Below, piece after piece: positions 12,804 through 23,818 of a stretch of 64,000 nucleotides of DNA. Position numbers and translations under genes: made by a program. Each line of letters begins with the position of its first letter. Position 1 is the stretch's first letter. The notes beneath the pieces were generated by a model. That model was not told where the DNA came from and ran no database searches. It worked only from the letters and a program-made list of their open reading frames with translations. This stretch comes from Fonsecaea monophora (lineage: Eukaryota > Ascomycota > Eurotiomycetes > Chaetothyriales > Herpotrichiellaceae): the NCBI RefSeq assembly GCF_001642475.1, contig NW_019173941.1:1-64000 (forward strand), in the 5' to 3' direction.

Positions 12804-14494
12804 CTAGCCCTTGACCTCGATACGCTGCTCGGCAGTCTTCCCCTGAAGCTCGATCCAGCGGTCGTTGGCCGCTTCCTCGTCATCGTCGTCCAGACCACGC
12901 TCGGCCTTCTTCATGCCGGCGACAAAGGCGCTCTTGGAGAAGAGGAAGTCGACCTGCTCGAGGGTCTTGCCGCCGGTCTCGGGGCACAGGAAGAAGACGA
13001 AGACGACGGCCACGAGGTTGCCGCTGAGGACCCACAGCCAGAACTTCCAGCCCACGTTGGTCAGGCCGATGGGACCTGCGAAGACGGTGATGAAGGTCAT
13101 CAGCCATTCGCCAAAGCCCGTAAACGCGCCGCCGATGTGTCGGTACTCGAGCGGCGCAATCTCAGAGCAGTACAGCCACACGCAGCCCTGCCAGGCATAC
13201 CCAAACACAAACAGGAAGGCGAAGATGATGCCGATCCCCGCCCACTGAACGGAATGCGTCGCCGGTACGGCTTGGAGGACGGTGAAGATGAGCATCAACA
13301 CGGACATGACACAGGCTCCGTAGAGAAGGACCGATCGACGTCCGACTTTCTCGATGGTGAAGTAGAGCGGGACGCAGCCTAGAGCAAAGCAGATATTGAG
13401 AATCCCTGCGAGCAGGCTGACCAGGGAAGGGGCTGCACCGACTCGGCTGAGGATGACGGAGCCTGTTTTTGCACCATGGTTAGTCTAGGAACAGACGATG
13501 TGAAGGGGGGACGGGACAGTACTCCAATAGGCGAGCAATGAAGAGCCCATCCACTCTCTGATCATGGGAAGCCAAAAGCAGATGCAGAGCCGTCGGATGA
13601 TCTTCATGGGCGTGCGGTCGATGATGCCACTAGTGGTGAATGCCTTCCAGTGTAAACTAGACTTCGCCTCCTCTTCTGCTTCAATGGCAACGAGAATCTC
13701 GCGCTTGATCCTCTGGACTTGTTCCGAGTCGATGGGTGCGTCATTTAGGCGTTCTAGGGCATCGTCGCCTTCGGCGTGTCGGTTCTTCGCATAGTAGTAT
13801 CGCGGTGTGTCCGGGAGGAAGAGCATGCAGATGCCTGCAACCAGTGCAAAAATACATTGAAAAGCAATGGGCACTCTCCAGCTCCATTGGCCGTCGGACT
13901 TGATGCAGCCGTAATCTATCCAGTACGCCAGCGGGACACCGCTAATAAGCACTGCAGGACGCCATTAGCATAAGATGTACGATCTTTGTCAACAATCCCG
14001 GCAGAAGATACACGTCGGTCCTCGAATGGTCTTGACTCACTTATGGCATTGAATGCATTGGCTGGGCCACGGTCCCCGATTTCGACACCCGTCTCCGCTA
14101 AGTACGTCGGCACAGCGCTGGAGATGCAGCCGATAGCAAAGCCAGTGATGATCCGACCAACAGTGAGTTGTGCGACAGAGTTGGCCGTCGCTTGGATGAT
14201 TGAGCCGACAACGGCGGCAGCGTTGCCCAAAAGAATAGTCCCTCGCCGGCCAATCTTGAAGGCAAAGGTGGCCACGATCAAACAGGTGATACATGCCGAC
14301 AACGAGTAGGAGCTGGAGATCCACGGTATGACCCATTCTCCAGTCGGATTCCCAATCGCATCCAGGAATGGCTTGTGTAAAACGACGCCACCGAGCACGC
14401 CAGCATCGTACCCATACATCATGAAGGAAGTCCCGCAGATGAACTTCATCAGCCAGTAGAGGCTTCGACCTCGGAGATTGATAAGGACTCCCAT
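12804..14494 (-). CDS. MFS sugar transporter
   Basis: Exons are 14494-14041, 13951-13523 and 13462-12804, giving 513 residues. This is a twelve-helix proton-coupled sugar permease of the plasma membrane. Family marks in order are MYGYDAGVLGG in helix 1, GRRGTILLG after helix 2, a GRIITGFAIGC helix, PDTPRYY at the start of the central loop, EKVGRRS after helix 8, and FLCPETGGKTLEQVD before an acidic C-terminal tail. Length and domain order are normal. The substrate cannot be read from the sequence. About 250 bp upstream, at 14806-14738, an in-frame-looking segment reads MSRAQSYPLAGYPDAAYKKA, which resembles the usual N-terminus of this family. No GT-AG pair in the right phase joins it to the ATG at 14494, so I used that ATG. 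Confidence 0.85.
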
Positions 14495-15362
14495 CTTCGC
14501 AGGTCAAAGACCATATAAGAACAAGGTGATTTGTGGGAAAGAGCAGATGACTTTTCCAGTATAAGATTGACGAGTGTCGTCTTTCGTACTCGAATTCAGC
14601 GCAGCTGAAATTGCTGACTCTGGGAGTATTATTATACCCCAAAGAAAAGGTAGTGTCAATCCAGCAGAGTCAATAAGGTCCACAAGGACAAATGCGCATC
14701 TCCGCAGTGCGATGGAATAGTACCGACATGGGCATTCACCTTCAATAGCCTTCTTGTACGCAGCATCTGGGTAGCCAGCAAGTGGATATGATTGGGCACG
14801 AGACATTGCGCCGGGTTGGAGAAAGGGCCCTGCTTCTGATTGTCAGTGTGGATAGTGTCAGAATGTCTGGCGGTGGAGCGACTAAATGGAAGATGCGTAG
14901 ATGGTCAATTGATCACAGTAGGTATACAAACCTGGTGACATGCGGAGCCTCATCCGTTTGGAGTAGCTGGTGGACGAGACTAAAGAGCGTAGCGGGCCGA
15001 GCGCGGCTTCATGCTCGTCTGGCGCATGAGCTGTCCTACCAGCCAGTCACTGTTGCGTTCGAGGGAGCGGTTCGACGGTGCAGCTTCGGGCAGGTATTGA
15101 CAAGCGAATTGGCATCATGGACAGATCATAGAAGGTAAACATTCTCGCTTCGCAGTACGCAAAGTCGCCGTTCAGAGAAAGCTGCACCATGGTGAACCCC
15201 GCATAAGTGGACATCAGAACAAGAGCGTTGCCGAGGAAGCTTTTCCTTCGGCGGTCATTGATCTCCTCGAGTCAGAAGTTCTTGACAAGACCTTGTCCCA
15301 AACCTGGCTCACACAAAGGTTTTCACCGGAGAGGTCCCCGATGGCACTGTCGAGTGGCAAGG
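14495..15362. other. intergenic with stranded permease N-terminus
   Basis: The minus strand at 14806-14738 encodes a start-like peptide resembling the N-terminal tail of fungal sugar permeases (see the transporter entry). It is followed by a GTGAAT donor-like site. I see nothing else that is supportable here. Confidence 0.4.
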
Positions 15363-16160
15363 ATGGTAGTTGAAGAGAAGGGCCAAATCCGATAACTTGG
15401 TTCGCCACGACTGCGAGAGGTCGTCGCCCCCGAATCGCGCTTTCATTATGACTTCTCCAGCTTCACAGCAAATTTTCAAGGCTCCGATGCTGCAACAGAA
15501 AGAGTGCTTTCATTATGCTGCTATGCCGATGTCCCAGTTGTCTCCATCAGCCCGGACAATGATTTGGAACAATCTAGCTGGCGAGCCCTGGAAGATGGCA
15601 AGAAGGTATTAGTGACCACCTACACCATCAGACGCGGGTTTTGGCTGTTGAGTCCCGCAGTAATTGTGACGGCTGAAGCTAGAAAGCTCGCTTGTCCCCT
15701 GGATGCCATGGAACGACCAGGTCTGCACACGCCTTGAGTCTCACAGAGACCCAGCATAAATAGTCCTGATGTGAATTTGATGGTAATGGGTCCGGAAGCC
15801 ATCAACCATCAAGGTATTAGATTCGCGAAAGGGAATGGGTTCTTGGATTTTGAATGGGGTATCTTGACCACCATCAAGATCGTCACCTCCTCAGTCTATT
15901 GCGTCGCTGTCTTGCATGATTGCTAAGTGTTGATGGTGCAGCCGGAGTCCAAAGTGAGATTGTGCGATCATACTGTCGCACCAAACAGGATCTTTGATGT
16001 CGCTGAGGCAAGTGTCGTGCTGAAGAAAAAACTGCAACTGTTGCAAGGGCGACGTCGACCTTCTGCTGTCACAGTGCCTAAGCCCGTTGGGCGGTATCCT
16101 CTGGTTCGTTCATGGTGGTCCGACACCATTCGAGATAGTGGCCAGCATACTGCTCGTTGA
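15363..16160 (+). pseudogene. 5-formyltetrahydrofolate cyclo-ligase-like pseudogene
   Basis: One reading frame carries family-like sequence across three in-frame stops: TAA at 15393-15395, TGA at 15735-15737 and TAA at 15924-15926. Between them the frame reads, in order, ESRFHYDFSSFTANFQGSD, VSISPDNDLEQSSWRALEDG, TTYTIRRGFWLLSP, AINHQGIRFAKGNGFLDFEW, VYCVAVLHDC and CDHTVAPNRI. These match the fungal and bacterial group annotated as 5-formyltetrahydrofolate cyclo-ligase (GxRFGKGxGxxDLEW, HDCQV, VTPTR). No frameshift is needed, so the damage is point nonsense mutation. No GT-AG intron removes the stops cleanly. The family name rests on remembered motifs. The alternative reading is a related ATP-grasp-free cyclo-ligase paralogue. 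Confidence 0.65.
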
Positions 16161-16995
16161 TTGCTGAATAGGGCTTCTTGGTGCTGGCGGTACGGGCGCC
16201 ATGGGAATTCAGTAGTCAGTTATGTCCTATCCCACACCCAGAAGAAGTTCAGGAAGCCCTTTTCAAAACTCCCAATAGACCAGAATATCTGTTTGAGTGT
16301 ATCCACGTTTGCAGACTGCTGTATACAGAAATGCTGCAGCGTTGAGGTTGATCTGCTTAAAGCCGTAATACTGACTGGGTATTGCACTGATCGCTATACG
16401 CTGTTTAGACTTGCCATAATCAGTGCGTGGTCTGTATAGAGAACACGACAGCCTTAGTCAGATGTCTTGTTTCGCCACCATAGCTATAAGCCACTTTCTC
16501 TTTGGCTTGAGTGGCGTTGAACAACCAATGGACGTGTATCAATTGCCTCTTTCCGAATCAGGGAATTTGCAAAGGTCGCTGTCCAAGTCACAGCTCTAAT
16601 TGACATAGTTCGTACGCCATTGTTCGGCTGCCTTAGGAGATGTGGGTGCAAAATGGGCCATGGTTGGTATTTCGCTTGGACTCCCGGCACGCTATCGTGA
16701 CTCGTCGGTCGATGCGATCGAGGCTGGGTTATGGTCTCGTCCTTGTTACCCTTCCATAGGATGTGAGGGCGTCCCTTGACACCGAGACCAAATGCAACTT
16801 GATTAGCAAGAAGATGATTACTACTGTTTCTGTCCAGATCGAAACGGCGCAGTCGTCATCTCAGGTATATGGTGATCAGTGGTAGTATAAAAAGGGACAT
16901 GCAGTCTCGTATCTCACCCATCCCACGCAGTGCAACAATCCTGTTTGTCCAGGCATCTCGTCCATCCAAATCTGCGTTCTTCCAAGCAACTCACC
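16161..16995. other. intergenic, promoter side of alcohol dehydrogenase
   Basis: I found no coding frame I can support. A TATA box lies at 16886-16892 (listed separately). The left part abuts the pseudogene and may include more of its decayed tail. Confidence 0.5.
16886..16892 (+). promoter_or_regulatory. TATA box of alcohol dehydrogenase gene
   Basis: TATAAAA sits within GTATAAAAAGGGAC, about 105 bases before the start codon at 16996. That spacing suits a start site near 16920 with a short leader. Functional status is inferred. Confidence 0.5.
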
Positions 16996-18237
16996 ATGGG
17001 TATCGACTTTACAGTCTTCAAGGGTTCCGAATCCGGTGAGATCGTGGAGGCCAAGGGCCACCGCGACGTAGGCCCGACGCAAGCTCTAGTCGCACTGTCG
17101 CATTGCGGTGTTTGTGGTACTGATTCTCATTACCGGCAAGCCGACCAAGGATTGGGTCACGAAGGAGTTGGTGTTATCACAGAGATTGGAAGCATGGTTG
17201 AAAAGCTGTCGGACTTGAGGGTCGGCGATCGGGTTGGAATGGGATGGCTCCAAAGAACGTGCGGCTACTGTGAATTTTGTTTGACCGGTGAGTGGCTCAC
17301 CAATCCACGAGTGGCTCTTCGCCGGAGAGCTGCTCAATTGAGTCTGCAGGACCGGTCGTCTTCGACCAGGGTGATATATGAGGCTAACTTCAACTCCAGG
17401 CAGGCAGTTCAAGTGTCAGAACAGCGAACAATTTGGGACAGCAAACTTGGACCAAGGGTGCTTTGGTACAGGTGTTGCTTGGGATGTGAGCACGCTCTTC
17501 AAGATTCCAGACGAAATCTCGTCCGAATCTGCAGGACCATTGATGTGTGGTGGTGCCAGTAAGTTTACCAGCTTGCCCAACTCCAACTGTCCACCATTGG
17601 CGGATTCACTGCTAAGGGGTGTTTTGGACAGCCGTTTGGGGTCCCTTATACGAGAATGGATTCAAAGCAGGTGATCGCATCGGGATTATCGGGATGGGTG
17701 GACTCGGACACTTGGCTATTCAGTTTGTCTCGAAGATGGGAATGGAGGCCGTCGTCTTCTCCGGTACCGAAAGCAAGAAGGAAGAAGCATTCCAATTTGG
17801 CGCGAGGGAATTCTACGCCACCAAGGGAGTCACAAAGTTCGTAGGGATCGAGCCTGTCGACTGCTTGTTGATCACTACTTCGGTACTACCTGATCTCTCA
17901 TTGTAAGTTTCATCACTGCCAGTCTCGGGGGTTGGGACGAACACTCACACTGAACAGGTATCTACCAGTATTGGCACCGTATGCGAAGATATTCCCACTC
18001 ACTATCAGCATGGACAATATTCCAGTCCCTGCTCTGCCGTTTGTCATGTACGGCTATTCGATAATCGGATCTGGAGGAGCTCATTCACAGTCTGTGAAGG
18101 CAATGTTGAGATTCGCCGCGGAATATTCAATCAAACCGGTCATCGAAAAGTTCCCATTGACACAAAGCGGCGTCACGGATGCCATGAAGAAGCTAGACGA
18201 GGGTAGCGTAAGATACCGTGGGGTCCTTGTTGTTTAA
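16996..18237 (+). CDS. zinc-dependent alcohol dehydrogenase, CAD-type
   Basis: Exons are 16996-17287, 17400-17558, 17632-17902 and 17958-18237, all GT-AG. This is a medium-chain dehydrogenase of the cinnamyl-alcohol/NADP-dependent type, reducing aldehydes in the cytosol. Catalytic zinc ligands are visible as GVCGTD, GLGHEGVG and the Cys of PLMCGGA. The structural zinc cysteines lie in CGYCEFCLTGRQFKC, which is rebuilt across intron 1. The cofactor fold is GIIGMGGLGHLAIQF, and the C-terminal domain ends SVRYRGVLVV. Splicing the zinc-cysteine cluster in frame supports the first intron. The Cce1-like gene follows on the same strand after 270 bp. The physiological alcohol is unknown. Confidence 0.88.
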
Positions 18238-18501
18238 GCATGGACAAGGGTTTCAGGACAGATGTTACATGAGGCATTGATGGAATGTGGTGGGGAGTTG
18301 AAATGAAATCTGAAGGATCAATGACATGTTCGAATGACAAAATGACGCGCAGCCAGAGACGCGACGCGTTCAACACGATTGATTGGACAAGAGCTTCAAA
18401 CATCGCAGTCAAACCCACTGGAAGGCACCGATCTGAATGACATAGCTTCTTGATTCGACATGTGAGATAGCTTCCCAGGAACGTCTGCGTCTCTGTCCAC
18501 C

Positions 18502-18510
18502 ATGCAATGA
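18502..18510 (+). promoter_or_regulatory. two-codon upstream ORF overlapping a start codon
   Basis: ATG CAA TGA lies immediately before the resolvase gene, and its TGA overlaps the start ATG (ATGA). The upstream ATG has an A at -3 (CCACCATG), a good fungal context. This arrangement would allow termination and re-initiation, but that is inference. Confidence 0.45.
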
Positions 18511-19505
18511 CCGCCCCAAAACCATGGCTGAAGGAATTAACATTGACCAAGTTACATCGACTTGCAACCGCACTGGGCACGCCCTGCTCCGGAACGAAGC
18601 TTGCCCGTATAGAAGCCATCAGTCGTGCAGCGTCCGACTCTGTAAGAGATGGAAATAGTAGTGGCAGTGTGTCCCACTTGAGTCTGTTGAGCATAGATAT
18701 GGGCATCAGAAATCTAGCCTTTGCGCATCTCACGGCCCCAGTGGAAGAAGTCACCCAACCGCTAAGGTATATACAATACCGCAAGCCAACACTACAAGCA
18801 TGGCGTCGTATAGCAGTGGCGGAATCACTGAACAGCACGAGTGGCCACCCAGACTCAGCGCCGGAGACTTCGATGTCCACAGTGACCGAAGTAGCTGAAG
18901 TGGCCAAAGAGTCATTCGAGCCTATTGACTACGCTAGGCATGCGTACAATCTTGTCAAATACATGCTACGGACTTACAAACCCAATCACATCCTGATCGA
19001 GAGACAAAGATTTCGGTCAGGCGGACAATCAGCGGTTCAAGAATGGACCCTCAGGGTTGGCGTTCTTGAAGGCATGCTCTACTCCGTTCTGCGAACTCTA
19101 GCTGAGGAGCATCGGCTGCAGCTGAGCATAGAGCCAATGCAGCCTCCCCGGGTCAACCGATACTGGCTTGAGGGGCACCAGGGCCTGCTGGGCTCGAAGG
19201 AGAAAAAGCTGGTCGGTCGCGACGTAAAAAAGGCAAAGATTGATATTGTTGGAAATATGCTCAGAGATGAAGACTCAATTTTCCGTGTTGGAAAGGGCGT
19301 TCAGCAGGAAGCAGCCGAGTTTGTATCGCGTGTCAACAAGCATTCGAAGGACGGGCGAGCTGCTACAACTAATATGTCAAAGCTGGATGATCTGGCCGAC
19401 TCGCTTTTGCAAGGATTGGCATGGATCCATTGGCGAAATAACAGACGATGTATCGAATTCCTAGGACGAGATGCAGTTGATATGGAGTCTGGATGCTTAT
19501 TGTGA
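18507..19505 (+). CDS. CCE1: mitochondrial Holliday junction resolvase, Cce1/Ydc2 type
   Basis: This single-exon gene encodes 332 residues. Family members cleave four-way DNA junctions in mitochondria and so help separate mitochondrial DNA molecules. The N-terminal 45 residues form a SAP-like DNA-binding motif (LTLTKLHRLATALG). The RNase H-like core has the acidic residue in SIDMGIRNLA near residue 64, the ILIERQRFRSGG block near 165, a basic KKLVGRDVKKAKID segment, and the paired aspartates of KLDDLADSLLQGLAWIHW near 292. These match the order in Ydc2 and Cce1. Length is normal. The start is set by the SAP motif, although a tiny upstream ORF overlaps it. Confidence 0.88.
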   Translation: MTAPKPWLKELTLTKLHRLATALGTPCSGTKLARIEAISRAASDSVRDGNSSGSVSHLSLLSIDMGIRNLAFAHLTAPVEEVTQPLRYIQYRKPTLQAWRRIAVAESLNSTSGHPDSAPETSMSTVTEVAEVAKESFEPIDYARHAYNLVKYMLRTYKPNHILIERQRFRSGGQSAVQEWTLRVGVLEGMLYSVLRTLAEEHRLQLSIEPMQPPRVNRYWLEGHQGLLGSKEKKLVGRDVKKAKIDIVGNMLRDEDSIFRVGKGVQQEAAEFVSRVNKHSKDGRAATTNMSKLDDLADSLLQGLAWIHWRNNRRCIEFLGRDAVDMESGCLL

Positions 19506-20412
19506 GGTCCTGGCTGGGTACCCTGGTGAATGGCCAGGTGATTTACCTGGTCAATGACCCTTGATTCTAAGTTCAGCTCTTTGAGCACCACTTGGGTCAG
19601 AAATGTCGACTCGCATCTGCTTCTTGGGGAACCACAACACCTGTCTCAAGAGAAGCCGCCCACACGCATTCGCTGAACTAGAAGGCCCCGAGAGTTTCAA
19701 GGTCATCTTTTATTCCTACTTGCTTCCTTTCCAGTGGTCAATGTGATCATCCGAGACCGCAGTTGACACATTCTTGCAGCATTTGAGAAGGATGCATCCG
19801 ACCGAGATGCGGCTGAATTTGCATCCTCAAATTGTGCATGCTGACACCACCTCCAAATCTACCAAGATGTGTGTCCCTGACCAAGAAAGAATCATGAGGC
19901 AATTGGAAGGTACCGCGGGAATAAGCGACGATCGGGGAAGGTGAAGGTGCAGAACGTTACGCTCGATCAAGGGAGGTAAAGAGGCGAGGACTCTTTGCGA
20001 GCGGGTGTGTCTGTGCGACTCGGCTGGCAATGGACAGAGCAGGTCGAAGTAGTCGGTCGTGGACTGGTCCAGATCAAGAATGTAACTGTTACACGCGTGA
20101 AGGACCCGAATGATCGGTTCAAGTCGAAAGATCGGACGGATATCAACATCGGACGTCGTTTCAAGGAACGGAAAGTCGCACCGGATCTGAAATGAGGAAA
20201 ACCTGCGAGGTGCCGTCGTCGACATGGTGGAGTGGAACGTGGAGGTGCAGTCGTCACAAGCGTCGAGAAATAATGTGTTCGCTATTTTGTCACAAATAGT
20301 AATATTAGTGCTTGTCTCTATTCTCTCAATCATCATTCTCTCCTCTTGCTCAAGTATTGCCAGGTGCGTCTCATTCAATTGGTTTCTGTCTCAGACACTC
20401 AGATCCTTGATA
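19506..20412. other. intergenic, no gene seen
   Basis: A minus-strand open frame of about 180 codons spans 19827-20378, but it has no domain and no neighbours in splice phase. The right end is the promoter of the cell-surface protein gene. Confidence 0.5.
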
Positions 20413-21285
20413 ATGAAGCACGCTCTGTGTCTCGTGGCCACCTCTCTCCTTTCCAAGATGGCCTTTGCTTCGCCTCATCCGCGAGGAACCGCGACACCCT
20501 GCATTGAAGCAGACACGAATTCCGGCGCGACTGACACCGTCATCACCGTGGCCAGCACTGTGACCGCAACCGTCACCGCGTCCGTTTCAGCCACCTCGAG
20601 CTCAAGCACTACCAACACTGGCCCGTTGACCACCCCAACATCGTGGCTTACAGTCATGGCTTCGCGAATTGCCTCACCAATTCACCTACTGCCCATGAAT
20701 GCTGCCGGCTACCGTTTCTACCTTGGAGGAGATACCGTGTCATATTGTCCAACTGAGGTTGAAGAAGCCGGAGGATGTCCCACGGGGAATCACACTGTAC
20801 TCTCTCTATGTGCAATGGTGAGGTGATTTTGCCGACATGGGAAAGCTTCACTAACAAAGCAAAGGGTGCTCTTGTTCCTGGTGGTCAGTATTTGTATGTG
20901 ACGCCTGGTGGTGAAGTCGGCTACACCCAAGCCCATTCGAGTCTCATGCCGGATGGAGCAGTCCAGTGTCCCTTCACATACTCAAAGGCCCCAGGAGCCA
21001 CGATTGGACGACTGAATCTGAGGGCATTCGGGGCATCGGGGTTGATGGCATGTCCTACATATGGAGACGCCTGGCAAGTTTTTGCCAACCTGGTAAGTCG
21101 CCCTTGTCCATGAATTGATTATGAGCTGCCCGCATCGTTGCTGTCCCAGTATAGCAGCATTGACACAAGCTTACCAAATGATGCAGAAGAACATCACGGC
21201 ACCTCGAGGCAATGTATCCCAGTGCCTTGGTTTCGATCCTTTGGCTTTCGATACCCTTAATATTACCGCGTGGCAATACACTTAA
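20413..21285 (+). CDS. secreted cell-surface protein with disrupted frame
   Basis: The gene resembles a family of secreted fungal surface proteins with blocks VSYCPxxV, VPGGQ.xYV, GYTQAHSS, GxMACP and CLGFDxLAxD. The first part (20413-20823) begins with a signal peptide, KHALCLVATSLLSKMAFA, then a Thr/Ser-rich stretch and VSYCPTEVEEAGGCPTGNHT, and runs into a stop. The following part is in a different frame, with LVPGGQYLYVTPGGEVGYTQ, then MACPTYGDAWQVFANL. A GT-AG intron at 21093-21186 joins it to KNITAPRGNVSQCLGFDPLA and the terminal AWQYT. The frame changes at a (CT)4 run, 20800-20807. Two fewer bases would restore continuity. No good intron explains it, though a weak GTACTC...AAAG pair exists. 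Function is unknown. Confidence 0.6.
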
Positions 21286-22068
21286 GACGACGGCGGAGAG
21301 AAGACTCAATGGCACCCTGGGTTCACGGCTAGAAGAGCTGGCTGGCTGGCTACAGGCAAACACTAGCGATGTTTTCACGATTCGGGACACATCGGGAGAT
21401 TTACTCATCGCAACGGATGATTCCGCGCCGCTGGTGGGAAATCGTAGGGCACAGGGGGATCAGACGAACCTCGGCACTTCTGAAAGGACCAGATCTGTGT
21501 GGGACTAAGCGGCGTGCCGTGGTTCGCTGGAGCGCATGTGCGTTTTTTTGCTCGCCTAGGGCCGGGCGTTGTGGGAGACAGATTGTGACTGAGTAATAGG
21601 CATGTTGTCGTCGTCAATAGCATGAGAGTAGAATTTCAAAAGAGGATCTTCAGTAGACGGCCGGAGCAAAGGGAAAAAACAGAGCACATACCAAGGGTGA
21701 CGCTTTTACCCCACACATGGCAAATTGATTTTGTCGTCGACTGATCCTCAAAGCTGATCTTATCCGCATGCCCCGGCTCCACGGGCTCCTCTGGCCTCAT
21801 TCTTGGGAGTTGTGTGGTCGAGCGGAACCCACTGGAACCCCAATGATTGGGCTGTAGGGCGAGGGACCTGTCAACGGGCACATCTCCTCCGGACAAGTCG
21901 TCGACAATGTTGCCTCTAACGATTTTGGGTATTGCGTTGCTCTGACGTATAGTATTATATCAACCAACACAGCTCCCTTCCCCCCTTGCCTCGGGGCTCG
22001 TCTCTGAATAACCCAGCTACTCCTCTAGATTTCTACTCTCCTAGTTCAGTTCCTGTTTCCCATCCAAA
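21286..22068. other. intergenic, malate synthase promoter side
   Basis: I see no gene. The right end is pyrimidine-rich (CCCTTCCCCCCTTG and CT tracts), typical of a fungal core promoter, ahead of the malate synthase start at 22069. Confidence 0.5.
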
Positions 22069-23818
22069 ATGGCCAGCATTGAAAGCATCAACGAAGGGGT
22101 TGCCATCAATGGCGTCGTCAAGGACTCGTACCGCAAGATCCTTACTCCCGAGGCAACTGCCTTCCTCGCTCTCCTCCACCGATCCTTCAACGGTACCCGC
22201 AAAGCTCTGCTCCAAAGACGAGTGATCCGTCAACAGGAGCTCGACAAGGGCAATTTGCCAGATTTCCTCCCTGAAACCAAGCATATTCGCGACAATGACG
22301 CCTGGAAAGGTGCCCCTCCAGCTCCCGGCCTCATCGACCGCCGGGTCGAGATTACCGGACCAACGGATCGGAAGATGGTCGTCAATGCTTTGAACAGCAA
22401 CGTATGGACTTACATGGCTGATTTTGAAGGTAAGAGAGATCCGCCAGATCCCCACTGCAATTCGCAGCAGCTGATTGATTTTCGCTGCAACAGACGCCCA
22501 AGCCCCCACCTGGGATAACCAGGTCTCGGGCCAAGTCAACCTCTACGACGCGATCCGCCGACAGATCGATTTCAAACAAGGAGAGAAAGAATACAAATTG
22601 AGGACAGATCGTTCCGTGACTTTAATAGCAAGACCCCGGGGTTGGCACCTGGAGGAGAAGCATTTCACTGTCGATGGCGAGCCAATCTCTGGTTCGCTAT
22701 TCGACTTTGGCCTGTACTTCTTCCACAATGGCTCTGAGCTGGTCAAGCGAGGCACTGGGCCATACTTCTATCTCCCCAAGATGGAGTCTCATCTCGAGGC
22801 TAGATTGTGGAATGATGTCTTTAACCTATCCCAAGACTATATTGGCATGCCACGAGGCACGATCCGCGGAACCGTCCTTATCGAGACTATCACTGCAGCT
22901 TTCGAAATGGACGAGATCATCTACGAGCTCCGTGACCACTCGGCCGGTCTCAACTGCGGCCGATGGGATTACATCTTTTCGGTCATCAAGAAATTCCGCC
23001 AGAATCCAAACTTTGTCCTTCCAGACCGATCTGCTGTCACCATGACCGTGCCTTTCATGGATGCCTATGTGCGACTGCTCATCAAGACCTGCCATCGTCG
23101 TGGCGTGCACGCTATGGGTGGTATGGCGGCGCAGATCCCCATCAAGGACAACCCGGAGGCCAACGACAAGGCCATGGAGAACGTCCGACAGGACAAGCTT
23201 CGTGAAGTCCGGGCGGGTCACGATGGAACCTGGGTCGCTCACCCTGCTCTGGCATCCATTGCCTCTGATGTGTTCAACAAGCACATGCCCACGCCTAATC
23301 AGCTCTTCAAGCGTCGCGAAGACGTCTACGTCACCAAGAACGACCTTCTTAACATGAATATGCCTGGCACTGTGACCGAGGACGGCATCCGCAAGAACCT
23401 CAGCATTGGTCTCGGCTACATGGAAGGCTGGCTTCGTGGCGTTGGCTGCGTGCCCATCAACTACCTCATGGAAGACGCTGCCACGGCTGAAGTCTCGCGT
23501 TCACAATTGTGGCAGTGGGTCAAGCACGGTGTCAAGACTGCCGAGGGCAAGACTGTTGACAAGGCTTATGCCCTTAAGTTGCTGAGGGAGCAAGCAGAAG
23601 AATTGGCGTCTAAGGCGCCCAAGGGTAACAAGTACCAGCTTGCGGCCCGATATTTCGAGAGCCAGGTGACTGGTGAAGATTATGCCGACTTCTTGACGAG
23701 GTATGCTTTCCCATTTTTCTAACCCGTCGTATATCTCATCACTAACACTTTTGCTCGCAGTCTCCTGTACAACGAGATCACTACTGTGGGATCATCACAG
23801 CCTGTGGCCAAGTTGTAA
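22069..23818 (+). CDS. acuE: malate synthase, peroxisomal
   Basis: Exons are 22069-22429, 22494-23700 and 23761-23818, giving about 541 residues. The enzyme condenses acetyl-CoA with glyoxylate to malate in the glyoxylate cycle, needed for growth on acetate or fatty acids. The fold is of the malate synthase A type. Visible blocks include IARPRGWHLEEKHF, GPYFYLPKMESHLEARLW, GTIRGTVLIETITAAFEMDE, LNCGRWDYIFSVIKK, MGGMAAQIP and the GHDGTWVAHP catalytic block. The last exon ends QPVAKL, so the terminal AKL is a peroxisomal targeting signal that appears only after correct splicing of the 58-base third exon. Length and motifs are complete. Confidence 0.97.

Noticed and set aside
19827..20378. 183-codon minus-strand frame upstream of the cell-surface gene
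   Set aside because: It lies within the promoter region of the plus-strand gene and has no domain. It could be a real lineage-specific gene, but the sequence does not support it.
22826..23284. Antisense open frame within malate synthase
   Set aside because: It is the complement of a conserved malate synthase exon, with no independent support.
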